Source: Halichondria panicea
Lineage: Eukaryota; Porifera; Demospongiae; Suberitida; Halichondriidae
Length of the DNA stretch: 64,000 nucleotides
Assembly (NCBI RefSeq): GCF_963675165.1
Contig: NC_087390.1
Location: 3,114,001-3,178,000, forward strand
Direction: 5' to 3'
Position numbers and translations under genes: made by a program. A model generated the notes under the pieces. The model was not told the DNA's origin and did no database searches. It saw only the letters and a list, made by a program, of their open reading frames with translations. Shown piece by piece: positions 30,460 through 40,852 of this stretch (positions within the stretch are counted from its first letter, which is position 1; each line of letters starts with the position of its first letter).

Positions 30460-31980
30460 CTAAGGTGGATTACGAGGTGTTAGATATCGATCATAGACCT
30501 CCTCCACCACTCTGTGTGCATTGTAGTCCTCATCTCTAACTCTCCTTTTGTACCAGCGAGCCAGGACACAGTACAGAATGAATCCAAGCAGACTCATAGC
30601 GGCCTTGATTCCAATCACAATCAGTGCCATTTCATTTTTTTCTGAGGCAATTGCACCACTTATAAAAATACCAGCATATGTAGAGGTAACATAAGTTACA
30701 CTCATAAAAACAGCAAATAATCTCCGCATGTTGTATGGGGCCTGAGCACAAACTAACTCCATAAGTGCACAGAGAAAAAAATTTGACAGCAAACCGCTCG
30801 ACACAAACGATAAAATACTTATTGCTTCGTTTTTGTGAAGAACCTCAAATAATTGTATCAAAATGAGTACTATACTCAACATTAAAGAAAGGAAGGAAAT
30901 ACTACCGATTCTTTTTAGAATACTTGGAAGTCTATCTCTTAGAAGTGGGTAAATAAGGAACTCATTAATCAGGGTACTGATCATAGACCACCACTGATCA
31001 CTGTACGTGAAATGGAAAAACATGTCAGATTCGCAGTTGGTGAAATTATTCAATTGAATTTTTATAGTTGTAGGATTAAAAGCAAGCGCAAAAGAGATTA
31101 ACCATATTGGTAGACTCATAGCCAACAATCGTAAAATTGATTTAACGTCTTCAACTTGTTCTGTAGTGAATGGTCCACCGTATCTCAACTTTCCCAGGTC
31201 CATTCTTGAAGGTATATCTTCCTCCCAGTATGTGAGAGCACTGCGATTGAGGGGAGCCTTGTGCTTGGCTGCAAACTTGACAATCTGACAAATAGTTTTA
31301 AAAGATTTTGGTGGGTTAGGCTCGATAATCAACCAGCTTTTAGCGAAAAGAAAGTCAAGAATAAGAATAAAACTTGCAAATATAGGAGGACACAGACTAT
31401 ATAGCTGGGTAATACTTACTGAATCTACAACTAACCCGAAACAGTTGTCCTTCAAGACAAAATCCAAAAACTCCCCAATCCATCTACCAGCACTTATACT
31501 GAACACAATCCAAGCGATAAAACTAGTGATACTAGAAGATGATGCATCAGGCATCTGATCCAGGCCCAGCTGTAGTATACACATGAAACATGTGAGGGCC
31601 ACCACACCCAAACACAATAACATACAGTATACGACTTCATTGATGAGCCTGTACTTTCCAAAACCAAAGCCGTATCCTAGTCTAGGACCGAGGACTAGGA
31701 CGTATATGCTGGAAACCATTGTTACAAGAAACAGGAGGATAAATCCGATTCTTGATATTGTGTAGTCCTGAAGCTTGGAATGGGCTAACAATCCAAGACA
31801 CGATGTTATCAGCAGAACTAACGAAATTGATATCGCACCTAGCCACACAGGATACATTACTTTAACTACATTGACTGTGAAAACGAAAGTCCTAGCTGCA
31901 ACACTCGCAAGCAGCATCCAAGCTAGAACGAGGTAGGCTCCCTTTGAGTAAAACTTTCTGACTCTGTATTTACAACTCAT
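30460..31980 (-). CDS. POT/PTR-type transporter, class c (unit A)
   Basis: A 506-residue, single-exon polytopic protein and the only class on the minus strand. It starts MSCKYRVRKFYSKGAYL, shorter at the N-terminus than the other classes. Blocks: LGLDQMPDASSSSITSF, HKAPLNRSALTYWEED followed by IPSRMDLGKLRYGGPFTTE, CAQAPYNMRRLF and LARWYKRRVRDEDYNAH. The otherwise shared GWLADAKLGNY block is replaced by GLLAHSKLQDY. It lacks the ExxER acids. The protein appears identical to the unit B copy at 50474-51994, and a decayed fragment of the same class is at 18522-19080. Substrate unknown. Confidence 0.85.
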   Translation of the reverse strand: MSCKYRVRKFYSKGAYLVLAWMLLASVAARTFVFTVNVVKVMYPVWLGAISISLVLLITSCLGLLAHSKLQDYTISRIGFILLFLVTMVSSIYVLVLGPRLGYGFGFGKYRLINEVVYCMLLCLGVVALTCFMCILQLGLDQMPDASSSSITSFIAWIVFSISAGRWIGEFLDFVLKDNCFGLVVDSVSITQLYSLCPPIFASFILILDFLFAKSWLIIEPNPPKSFKTICQIVKFAAKHKAPLNRSALTYWEEDIPSRMDLGKLRYGGPFTTEQVEDVKSILRLLAMSLPIWLISFALAFNPTTIKIQLNNFTNCESDMFFHFTYSDQWWSMISTLINEFLIYPLLRDRLPSILKRIGSISFLSLMLSIVLILIQLFEVLHKNEAISILSFVSSGLLSNFFLCALMELVCAQAPYNMRRLFAVFMSVTYVTSTYAGIFISGAIASEKNEMALIVIGIKAAMSLLGFILYCVLARWYKRRVRDEDYNAHRVVEEVYDRYLTPRNPP

Positions 31981-32772
31981 TTCGACTTTTTGTCTAATAC
32001 AGTATGCAGTGATTTAGTCTCTAGCTACGATGGAGCTTTTGCATCTATGCAATGCTACATAAATGGAGATGCTCTGCATACAGGGTAGTCCCGTACCATA
32101 GATTAGAATAACATATTATGTGCACGTAATTAATCTAAATAATTAAACGGCACTCATATACCATTAACATTAACATTAAAGCAACAATTCATAGATGACA
32201 TTAATTATCTCAAGATAGACTATGATAATGCACTCAATAGCTAGGCACAAGCAATATACACAACACTGCATGGAGTTAGATCAAACTGCCATTTCAGTAA
32301 TCCGTTATTATTATAGCTATCTTAATACTGAACTCACTGGGCTATAATTGTATTGACAACAAGTCCCACAAAAACATATACAATGTGAAAAGTTGCTACG
32401 ATTGGCCGGGGGGAAACACCAAAAAGCGTGGAAACAAGAAATCCGACGAGAACAACGTCGTCATTCATGTATACATTTTCGAGAATGTTTTTGCTGGTAG
32501 TTTTTCCATTCTATTTTTCACATTGCTGGTATAGATAGCGCGATGTTCAATTCCCTATAATTACACATACAGTACATGAGACAATAATAATTTGTGGGAT
32601 AATGATTTGACAGTGCATTTTGTGCAAGCTATATATCAAGTGAATTGAGTTGTGTGCTCATTTTCTAATACAGTAGTGTAGTACAGGCAAACACACTAGA
32701 TGGAAGTATAGTCTGTAGATTTCCTAATTGTATACATTTCCTAGTTTTAATGTCAATTTTGATGTATTTTAG

Positions 32773-32954
32773 AGACAACTCGGCCTGCTGTAACGGATTG
32801 CTTTCGCCAGATTTCCAGGGTTTTTGGTGCTTCCTCCAGCCAATCCTATAGCAACTCTTTTAATGTTTTTGTGGGGCTTGTTCCCATGCTTTTTTTGGTC
32901 AGATCGTCGAATGGAGATGGTATAGTGGGTGTCTTCGTGTATTGCAATGTCTCC
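32773..32954 (+). other. Candidate orphan exon (unit A)
   Basis: An open stretch bounded by an acceptor (tgtattttag) and a strong donor (gtaagt), encoding a segment that includes RQISRVFGASSSQSYSNSF and ends VYCNVS. Compared with unit B (52787-52988) it lacks 20 bases near its 5' end. The protein is not recognised and no partner exons were found. Confidence 0.25.
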
Positions 32955-33032
32955 GTAAGTTTATAATTTTATAGTGTTGTCTTGTTTTCTCGAAGGAATT
33001 AAGAGAGAATATGTGCATGGCTACAGTTTTGT

Positions 33033-33082
33033 TAGACTCGCAAGCCACTCTTTTTTTCCCGAAAAGGTGGCTTGCGAGTCTA
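33033..33082. repeat. 16-bp perfect hairpin (unit A)
   Basis: Arms tagactcgcaagccac (33033-33048) and gtggcttgcgagtcta (33067-33082) flank an 18-base loop that is itself partly self-complementary (ctttt / aaaag). The direct repeat ctacagttttgt lies on both sides (33021-33032 and about 33080-33091), like a target duplication. Confidence 0.75.
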
Positions 33083-33699
33083 CAGTTTTGTCTGTTTATA
33101 TAATGTAGTATATGCATGTAATTATAGATGCAACAGATGAGAATCTAGGAAGAATAACTTGGAAGACAGAATAGCTGAGGTAGTTCTGTTTGTAGTCACA
33201 ATTTGTTTTTCGAGTACTGGCCGCTGTCTTTTTGAGCGGATGATTAATTCGAGGCAAACCGATAAGCGATCGCAAATCTGAGGAAGTGCCGATGGCCAAG
33301 ACTCAATCTTGGAAACCTATTGCAGAATATCATGAGGATGCTTGTACAACCAGGGAAAGCTTATCAAAAAAAAACTTACTTATAGGCCTATCACTGTAAG
33401 GATGGTCATGAAATTAAAAGACATTGCGTGTTGTGTAAATGATAACACAGTTATCAGTATTGAAATAGGAGTTCAATGTTTGGCAAACATTCTCAGTCCA
33501 AAACAATATAGCTCAGTCGAGTCATTTTTATCATACGAAATTGAAACAAGAGTAGTTTTTGTTGACAATTAACACCATGAGAATGCCAGTTACACATGTA
33601 GTGAGTGTGTCAAATAAAGGTTTTCCACAAGCATGCAACATCACACAATTTGACAGTTTGATATTGTAAACTCCAGTCAACGAAAACTATAGCCTAAAG

Positions 33700-35211
33700 A
33701 TGTCGGAGGAATGCAGCTCAGCACGACCATCAAAATGTAAGTGCAAGTACAGAGTGAGATGCTTCTATTCAAAGGGAACTTTTCTTGTCCTACTGTGGAC
33801 AATACTGAAGGGGTTAGCACTCTCCTCAGCAATTTCATCTTCACAATTATCTGATTCTGGATATCCAAGCTGGCTCGTAGTATTTCCTGTTGTGTTTGGG
33901 TTGTTTGGAGCTGTTTTATCCGGTTGGCTAGCTGATGCTAAATTTGGGAACTATAAGGTGATGAAATGTGGTTTTATTTTTCAGTTCTTCGCATTAGTAG
34001 GCTTCAGTACTTGTACCCTAGTTCCTATCTCTGTTCAAAACAAGTATGTCTTTGCAGTGCTGTACTGCATACTCAGTAGTTTGTTCCTAGTAGGAGTAGT
34101 GGCCAGCATCATTACTTCACTACAGTTAGGTCTGGATCAGATGCCTGATGCTTCCTCTTCTAATATCACCAGTTTTATTGCCTGGTTTGTATTTTCCTTA
34201 AGTTTTGGTAGCTGGTTAAATGATGCTTTATCTTCTACATGCTTATTACACGACAATATCCAGATACATACTTTGATACCGGCTGCATCCATTGGCTCTG
34301 CACTTCTAATTGATTTCATCTTTGCTAAGAAATGGCTAATATTTGAGCCGAAGACACCTCAATCTCTCAAAACCATCTATAAAGTTCTCAAGTTTGCTGC
34401 CAAGCACAAGGCTCCCCTAAATCGCAGTGCTCTCACATACTGGGAAGAAGACATACCTTCAAGAATGGACCTGGGAAAGTCGAAGTATGGTGGACCATTC
34501 ACTACAGAGCAAGTTGAAGATGTGAAGACTATTTTAAGGGTGTTAGTCACCAGCTTCTCCATATGGGTCATCAGTTTTTCTCTTGCTATGCATCCTCACA
34601 TTTCACTAACTATCAACCCTTTGAAATGGACATATTGTAATTCATATGTAGTGGGTCTCTTTACGTACAACTCATGGTGGTGTGTTGCAGTTGATACTCA
34701 CATACATGAGTTTGTTTTGTACCCCATGTTAAGAGATAAAGTTCCCAGCATTATAAAAAGAATCGGTTTTGTCTCTCTAACGAATACGATTTTCAGTATC
34801 GTTTTCCTGATTTTAGAGCTTGTTCATAATTTTTCAATCATCGATGATAACACAAACGACTCTGTTGTAACTCTTTTATACTCATTTTCAAGAGGTTGGC
34901 TGCTACGGCTTCTTCTTTGTGCAATGTTGGAGTTTGTTTGTGCCCAAGCTCCCTACAACATGAGAGGATTATTTGCTGGTTATATAGTTTTCATTTCTAT
35001 GCTATCAACCTTTATGGGTGAGTACTTCAGCCAGTTCCCTTCTACTATTAGACTGCACTTATTTGGAGTGAGGCTAGGTGTAAGTCTGTTTGGATTCATC
35101 TTGTACTGTGTCCTGGCTCGCTGGTATAAGAGAAGAGTTAGAGACGAGGACTACTGTACACAAACGGTCGTGGAGGAAGTCTACGATCGCTACATGTCTG
35201 CTCAGCATTAG
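33700..35211 (+). CDS. POT/PTR-type transporter, class d (unit A)
   Basis: A 503-residue, single-exon polytopic protein starting MSEECSSARPSKCKCKYR. Family blocks: GWLADAKFGNYKVMK, LGLDQMPDASSSNITSF (Asn where other classes have Ser), HKAPLNRSALTYWEED, KYGGPFTTEQVEDVKTIL, CAQAPYNMRGLF and LARWYKRRVRDEDY. The loop after the LGLDQ block is shorter than in classes a, b, e and f. It lacks the ExxER acids in the first membrane segment. It differs from the unit B copy by about two residues (C/Y near residue 90, F/L near 467). Substrate unknown. Confidence 0.85.
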   Translation: MSEECSSARPSKCKCKYRVRCFYSKGTFLVLLWTILKGLALSSAISSSQLSDSGYPSWLVVFPVVFGLFGAVLSGWLADAKFGNYKVMKCGFIFQFFALVGFSTCTLVPISVQNKYVFAVLYCILSSLFLVGVVASIITSLQLGLDQMPDASSSNITSFIAWFVFSLSFGSWLNDALSSTCLLHDNIQIHTLIPAASIGSALLIDFIFAKKWLIFEPKTPQSLKTIYKVLKFAAKHKAPLNRSALTYWEEDIPSRMDLGKSKYGGPFTTEQVEDVKTILRVLVTSFSIWVISFSLAMHPHISLTINPLKWTYCNSYVVGLFTYNSWWCVAVDTHIHEFVLYPMLRDKVPSIIKRIGFVSLTNTIFSIVFLILELVHNFSIIDDNTNDSVVTLLYSFSRGWLLRLLLCAMLEFVCAQAPYNMRGLFAGYIVFISMLSTFMGEYFSQFPSTIRLHLFGVRLGVSLFGFILYCVLARWYKRRVRDEDYCTQTVVEEVYDRYMSAQH

Positions 35212-35916
35212 TTTCACTATAATTATAATTATTATATACGGCAGATTAACTTTCTAGTGTGTGTGGATTGCAATTTACTACAATGATCTGCCACGGCCTA
35301 TAAGTACTATAAAGTAGTGCATGCATGCATGGGAGAACTATAACACAATTATGTGGAAAGGACAGTATATAACATTTGTACTAGATAACTACAACTGCAT
35401 GTATATATATTTTATGCATAGCTTAGAAAAGTATGATTTATTGTTAATAGTGAACTGTCACTATAATTATTCTGGTTATTATAGTTTATGACCTTAGTAA
35501 AAAACTTCTTTTGTGTTTTGGTTTTGTATAAATAGCATGTGTGTCTCTTTGTGAATATTGTTTGTTTATTGTTACCTGAACTGGCCTCTGTGACGACGCA
35601 TTTGATCCTGCCAACAAATAGTAACTCCCCCTAATAATTATTATAGGGCATTATAAAAATGGAGGTTTCAGTATTTATGGCATTATGATAATGTTGTTTC
35701 TGCATGTGTATATAATTATATGACACAGTATACATTGGTGTGTAATCCTGTTACTTGTTTCATTGTATAGTAAAACCACACTCTGTAGTTGTACAGACAA
35801 CGTTACTGAAACTGATAGCGTTTGTAATAATTATAGAGATAGAGAGAGTGTGACTACAATAAGAAAACGTTTGCTATTAGATCTAGTATTAATTGTTATA
35901 CTAGTATACAAATCTT
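35212..35916. other. Intergenic region between POT d and POT e
   Basis: Non-coding, AT-rich, with the shared upstream element of POT e near its right end. Nothing else recognised. Confidence 0.45.
35784..35824 (+). promoter_or_regulatory. Upstream element shared by POT genes (class e, unit A)
   Basis: Contains tagttgta and tgaaactgatagcgttt, 110-130 bp before the start codon, the same pair and spacing order as upstream of class a. Confidence 0.4.
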
Positions 35917-37446
35917 ATGATGGGAGCCAAATCAATAACAAGCAAGTGCAGAGGGAGGTGCTTCTATTCCAAGGGAGCCGCTCTTATTTTGGTCTGGATT
36001 ATGCTGGTGACCATAGTATACATCTCTGGAATAAATACAGTTAAAGCGTACGTAGAGCTAAAAAATGACTTTATCTTACCAAAGTGGCTACCTGCTATCC
36101 CACTTGTGTTTGGTTTGTTGGGAGCTGTTTTCTCGGGATGGCTAGCAGACGCTAAGCTGGGGAACTACAACGTGATGAAATCAAGTTTTGTACTATTGTT
36201 GTTCATAAGCTCGTGTTTTAGTGCATTCACCCTAGTCCCTGGTATCATGAATTACAAATATGTTGTGAGTGTCTTGTATTGTATAGGTGAGAGTATTTTT
36301 TTAGTAGCTGTAGTAGCATGCTTGGTTACTTCATTACAGCTTGGTTTGGATCAGATGCCTGATGCTTCATCTTCTAGTATCACAAGTTTTATTGCCTGGT
36401 TTGTATTCAGTATCTACACTGGTGTTTGGATCAGCTCTTTTCCAAATTTGTTGATAAAATTCTGTTCAAATACAGCTATTTGGTTTATCCAGCTATACAG
36501 CATAGTTCCACCTCTTTGTATGACTATTGTCCTAGTTTCAGACTTAATATTTGTAAAAAAGTGGTTACTAATTGAACCAAAATCTCCTCAGTCTCTCAAA
36601 ACCATCTACCGAGTTCTCAAATTTGCAGCCAAACACAAAGCTCCCATCAATCGCAGTGCTCTCACATACTGGGAGGAAAATATACCTTCAAGAATGGACT
36701 TGGGAAAGTCGAGGTATGGTGGACCATTCACTACAGAGCAAGTTGAAGATGTAAAAACTATCTTACATTTATTTCCTCTCTGCTTAACGCTATGGCTACT
36801 AGGGGGCTCACTTGCAATCTTCCATCCCCCAAGTTTTGTGACAGTCGCTCCAACAGGCTGGACCTCGTGTACTTCCAGACTTCTGTCCTTATTCACATAC
36901 AACTCTTGGTGGTGTGGTATGGTTTGGACAGTCTTATATGAGTTTGTGATTTACCCAGTGATACAAAACAGTCTTCCCAGCATTATTAGGAGAATCGGAA
37001 TCATTTCTCTCCTCATAACAACTCTCAGTATTGTGTTTCTAATTCTGGAACTAGTCCTCTACTATCACAGTGATTTAGTGGCAGTCGATTCTGTCATTGA
37101 TATTATACATTCAGTTTCTAAAGGTTTGCTCAAAATACTGCTTTTTAGTACCATGCTGGAGTTGGTTTGTGCTCAAGCTCCATACAACATGAGAGGATTG
37201 TTTTGTGGGTGTATGGTGTTGGTGTTGGTTTTATCCTTTATTGTTGGCTATTATTTCCCATCAAATATAAAAATGACAATATATGGGGTTAGAGCGGGCA
37301 TCAGTCTCCTTGGATTCATCCTGTACTGCCTCCTGGCACGCTGGTACAAGAGGAGAGTTAGAGACGAGGACTACAATGCACAAACTGTTGTGGAGGAAGT
37401 ATATGATCGATACTTGTCAGCTCAGCATTCTGGACATGCCGAATAA
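35917..37446 (+). CDS. POT/PTR-type transporter, class e (unit A)
   Basis: A 509-residue, single-exon polytopic protein starting MMGAKSITSKCRGRCFYSK. The first cysteine-rich N-terminal block is shorter than in class b. Blocks: GWLADAKLGNYNVMK, LGLDQMPDASSSSITSF, HKAPINRSALTYWEEN, GGPFTTEQVEDVKTIL, CAQAPYNMRGLF and LARWYKRRVRDEDY. It ends SAQHSGHAE, a few residues longer than its paralogues. It is most similar to class f at 14792. No ExxER acids. It differs from the unit B copy at about four residues, mostly at the N-terminus. Substrate unknown. Confidence 0.85.
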   Translation: MMGAKSITSKCRGRCFYSKGAALILVWIMLVTIVYISGINTVKAYVELKNDFILPKWLPAIPLVFGLLGAVFSGWLADAKLGNYNVMKSSFVLLLFISSCFSAFTLVPGIMNYKYVVSVLYCIGESIFLVAVVACLVTSLQLGLDQMPDASSSSITSFIAWFVFSIYTGVWISSFPNLLIKFCSNTAIWFIQLYSIVPPLCMTIVLVSDLIFVKKWLLIEPKSPQSLKTIYRVLKFAAKHKAPINRSALTYWEENIPSRMDLGKSRYGGPFTTEQVEDVKTILHLFPLCLTLWLLGGSLAIFHPPSFVTVAPTGWTSCTSRLLSLFTYNSWWCGMVWTVLYEFVIYPVIQNSLPSIIRRIGIISLLITTLSIVFLILELVLYYHSDLVAVDSVIDIIHSVSKGLLKILLFSTMLELVCAQAPYNMRGLFCGCMVLVLVLSFIVGYYFPSNIKMTIYGVRAGISLLGFILYCLLARWYKRRVRDEDYNAQTVVEEVYDRYLSAQHSGHAE

Positions 37447-37829
37447 GATTGTGTAGTATATACGTATTGTAGTACGTATGTGTGTATACATGTACATTTT
37501 GAAGTTGGTTTGTGTATGTGTGTGCACTTAGTTTAATGTGTGATTGTTGTTTTGTATTGTTAGCTAGTGCTTAATAGTAAGAGATTACTTGTCCAGTAAC
37601 GAATAATAGTCAACACCATGCAGATACACGAGTATAAGAGTGCTAAATATAGACTCTAGCTAAATATACACAACACCATAATAATTATGTAATGTTCAAT
37701 ACAGTTACATCACAAATTTTAGTTATGGTTTACGAATGCATGTTAAGTGAAGCAGAGCCGATAAGGTCATACCTTCTTTTTGTTTGGTGCATGTTAGATT
37801 ACATTGTCTATAAATCGCTGTTAATGTTA
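37447..37829. other. 3' flank of POT e
   Basis: Non-coding GT- and TA-rich sequence; no gene recognised. Confidence 0.4.
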
Positions 37830-38178
37830 TACAGTAGACTCTCGCTATATTCCGGCTCTGAAGTACGGCCACCTCGATATACCGGCCATTTGGTTTGGCA
37901 CGGATTGCTAGCTAGATGTTTACTGCACAAAACTCGCCCTGAGCCACTCGATATTCCGTATACTGGCCATTACTGGCTGCCCCAAACTAGGTTTTCAATG
38001 TACGTTTATTACAGCCAGATATGACGTTTTGGGTGTGATTTGGCTGAATTATCCTCGAGACAGAACCGCAAAATTAGTCATTAGATTCGAGGTAAGGTCA
38101 TTTTTTTAGCCGCGGCTGTTTTCTGAAATGTGGCCACCTCGCTATTTCCAAGGGCCGGATTAACGAGAGTCTACTGTA
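37830..38178. mobile_element. Tigger/pogo-like MITE, 349 bp (unit A)
   Basis: Left end tacagtagactctcgctata and right end attaacgagagtctactgta are inverted repeats continuing through a ttccggc / ggccgga motif. TA at both ends fits a TA target site. The interior repeats degenerate end-like motifs (acctcgatataccggcc). Non-coding. Confidence 0.7.
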
Positions 38179-38723
38179 TATCCTTGAACTCATCAATCTT
38201 GCAAGTTGACTCCGCGCTTAGCTATAGACGTCTATAATTATAGTCAATGCTAAGACAGAACTCGGCTAATTATGAGGTGTTCTATAACATGTTTGAAGAA
38301 AAAGTTACCGTATAACGGGAAAATTTGGAAATTTAGCTATTAGACGCCGATTTAAAACTGCCAATATTATTATAGCTCTTATGAGTCAGTGTTCTCGCAC
38401 ATATAATAGTTCGATTAATAAATAATAACGTAAACAAACTCTCTAAAGCCATTCTCGTAATTCATTATTATTGTATATAAGGAGCATAATTATATAAACA
38501 CACTATAGAGTACCTATATAATGCATTACCGGCACATCTATACTCGGAAAAGATATCATTATATACCTGTGCCTCATGCTATTCCATCCATTGAATGAAC
38601 TGAAGTTGGTAAATATAACCAGTAAAGTCGCTGGATCATTGAACAATCGTACTTTAAAATACATAAATAATAATTATTGTTAGTCTTTATGCACATTGTA
38701 CACAAAGCACAGTTAAGCTATAG
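38179..38723. other. 3' flank of the SLC38-like fragment
   Basis: Non-coding. A lone accgtataacggg near 38308 resembles one end of the MITE family at 11884 but has no partner. It presumably contains the 3' UTR of the minus-strand SLC38-like exons. Confidence 0.4.
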
Positions 38724-40852
38724 TCATGAAAGGTCAAAGTAAGTTTGGTTCCATTGTTCAACGGTCCTACACTCCAGCTGAAAACACAGTCCACCGCTAT
38801 CGTTGCCAGTCTCTATAACAGTATAGAGAGCTTGATAATTAGTCAGGAAGAGTAGTACAATACCAATCAGCAGGATACACCATGCTATGACTTCTTCTAC
38901 AGCTGCCTTGGTAGTGTACTGCGATCGAATGCTTATGTTGTTATCTTGACCACGTTTTTTGTATCGAGCATATCGTAGCTTGAGGTAAATTGCCGCAGGG
39001 TAGATGTAGAGGATAAGCACTCCTCCTATAGAGCTGACAAAGTTCCATACGATTCCAACCTGCATTCACAGTATAAAGGAATGTAAGCATGCATGTTTTG
39101 TATATACAGTGGACTCTCGCTAATCCGGCTCTCTGAAGTACAGTTACCTCGATATACTGATCGTTTCCTTCGACACGGATGCTAGCTAGATTTTTATTGC
39201 ACAAAACTCACCCTGAAATGCGGCCACTCCGAAATGGTTTTTACTGTTATTTAATTTTTTACGGCCGGATATGATGTTTTGGGTGTGGTTGGATGAAAAT
39301 TGGATTACACTAAACAGAGAGCATAATGATCCAAATATCTTCGAGACATATCCGCAAACTTATTCATTAGATTCGAGCCATGACCGCTATTTTAGACGCG
39401 GCTATTTTATGAAATGCAGCTATTCCGGCCAAACTGCACTGTCCCAAGGGTGACTGGATTAACAAGAATCTATACTGTAATTATTACCATGGAGGAGCAT
39501 TCATACACTCCTGATATTACACACAGGCCGTGATAAAAATGATATTTGCTTATAGATTTTCATTCATAACGCTACCTCTTTAGAAATACATTCAATGAAC
39601 AAATGCAGCTAGTGATGTTTGATTTTAATTACATGCATAGTGTGGTATAGCTCCTCAAATGTAATGTCTGTTGGTCTAAATAACTACTGTAAGACAAACT
39701 TACGTTCAAGATGAAGCTGGCTGGTATGAACGAGAGTGCAAAAAACATGTAGGTCTCACAGAACCAGATTACTGTCGGAACCTGTGATTGTGCATGATCG
39801 AGTATAATAATTATTATTATGCCAAATTGCACCATTAACAATTAAGATGAATTTTTCTAGCCACTATACACTTGACTTACACTAATTAGGCCATTTCTTC
39901 TCATTTCAGGCCAAAAGAGAGTTAATAGTTGATGGTGTCAGGCCTTTATAGATAATAAGCACAAACCTTATGATTGCCATGTTTAGATTCACCAGCTGAC
40001 TCTTGAATCTTCCTTGCCAGTGCTCCCACTGCATTCTGAAAGAGACTGTAATTCGTCCTTATCACTTACACTGTCAGGTTTGGGCGATTGCATATCAGTT
40101 TCGACGGTATTAACATTTTCAGATTCTCCATTTGCTCTCAAATTAGTATTTTGACCATTCTTCGTCGACTTCTTTTTCTTGCAGAATTTACTTGAAATAA
40201 GGTCGTGTACCAGTAGGAACACACTGAGAGAGTGTGTGGTGCATGTGCACGGATAGGCATATAAGTACACAGGGAGAAGGGGTGCATGGATGGTTCACTT
40301 ATAGGGTCTACCATGGCATGCGGTACTTAGCCACAGCAAATAACTGTAGTATTGCATGCATTCTCGAACTGTATTTAATTAGGATGGATTGAATTCTAAC
40401 TGTTCTCAAACATGAGCTACGTGCAGAGCAATCTAAATTCATATGCTGTATGAATCCAGGCCAAGAATATCACCTGTTTGTAGCGTCTCTGCCCGGGTGC
40501 AGTCCCACAGGGTAATTGGTGATTAGCATGAAAAGCAGGGCCACACGAGCAGCTATCAACAGGTAGTTACGCCTCGAGTAGTTTAATATTACATTTTCCT
40601 TCAAGTCTTCAAAAAACTGCATGCGTGTGGGGTGAATGAAGTAATACGTCCAATGACACAATACGATACTACAAATAAATATATTGGTCCTCAGGTACAA
40701 AATTGTCACTAACGCTTACCCTAAAATATCCTGCAAAAACCGCAATATTGAAGATTGTATACGCAATCACAGCGTAGCCAATGTTGATGGCATACAGCCT
40801 CAGTTTTGTAGGTCGACCTCTTAACTCCTTCTGAAGTCGTACAATGTTGAAC
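38724..40852 (-). pseudogene. SLC38/Aa_trans-like amino-acid transporter, 3' half (unit A end)
   Basis: Five exons reconstructed on the minus strand with GT-AG borders and matching phases: 40852-40720, 40616-40474, 40223-39967, 39781-39704, 39059-38724. They encode membrane segments typical of the amino-acid/auxin permease C-terminal half: AINIGYAVIAYTIFNIAVF, then ENVILNY, AARVALLFMLITNYPVGLHP, a hydrophilic Ser/Lys/Glu loop, FALSFIPASF, SIGGVLILYIYPAAIYLKLR and a last membrane helix. The 5' half and promoter are missing because the duplication junction cuts the gene at 40852. In the third exon one extra base relative to unit B brings a stop (SRVSW then stop). It is therefore a truncated, frameshifted relic. 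The family call is from motif recall; the SLC36/SLC32 relatives are less likely. Confidence 0.65.
39105..39479. mobile_element. Tigger/pogo-like MITE in an SLC38-like intron (unit A)
   Basis: Left end tacagtggactctcgctaat and right end attaacaagaatctatactgta are inverted repeats, related to the 37830 element. It lies wholly between exons 39059 and 39704. It shares with 37830 a gatatgaygttttgggtgtg interior. Confidence 0.65.

Larger units (their letters stand above)
31981..33699. other. Intergenic region between divergent POT c and POT d
   Basis: 1.7 kb that should contain the promoters of both genes. It also holds a candidate exon (32773-32954), a perfect hairpin (33033-33082) and a 76-codon unrecognised frame at 33342-33572 (MYNQGKLIKKKLTYR...), which is preserved in unit B. 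No known promoter motif was identified. Confidence 0.4.
19949..40852. repeat. Tandem segmental duplication, unit A (20,904 bp)
   Basis: Sequence homologous to unit B begins at 19949 (ttgtatcaacac, inside the beta-helix gene) and ends at 40852 inside the SLC38-like gene. It contains the beta-helix gene from codon ~1087 towards its 5' end, the minisatellite, POT a-e and the SLC38-like 3' half. Gene order and orientation are the same as in unit B. Confidence 0.9.

Noticed and set aside
33096..33572. Short frames on both strands conserved between units (also 53130-53606)
   Set aside because: Conservation follows from near-identity of the whole region; no domain, splice signal or homologue was recognised.
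37692..38024. 110-codon frame conserved in unit B (57726-58058)
   Set aside because: It runs through the Tigger-like MITE at 37830-38178 and is explained by the element sequence.
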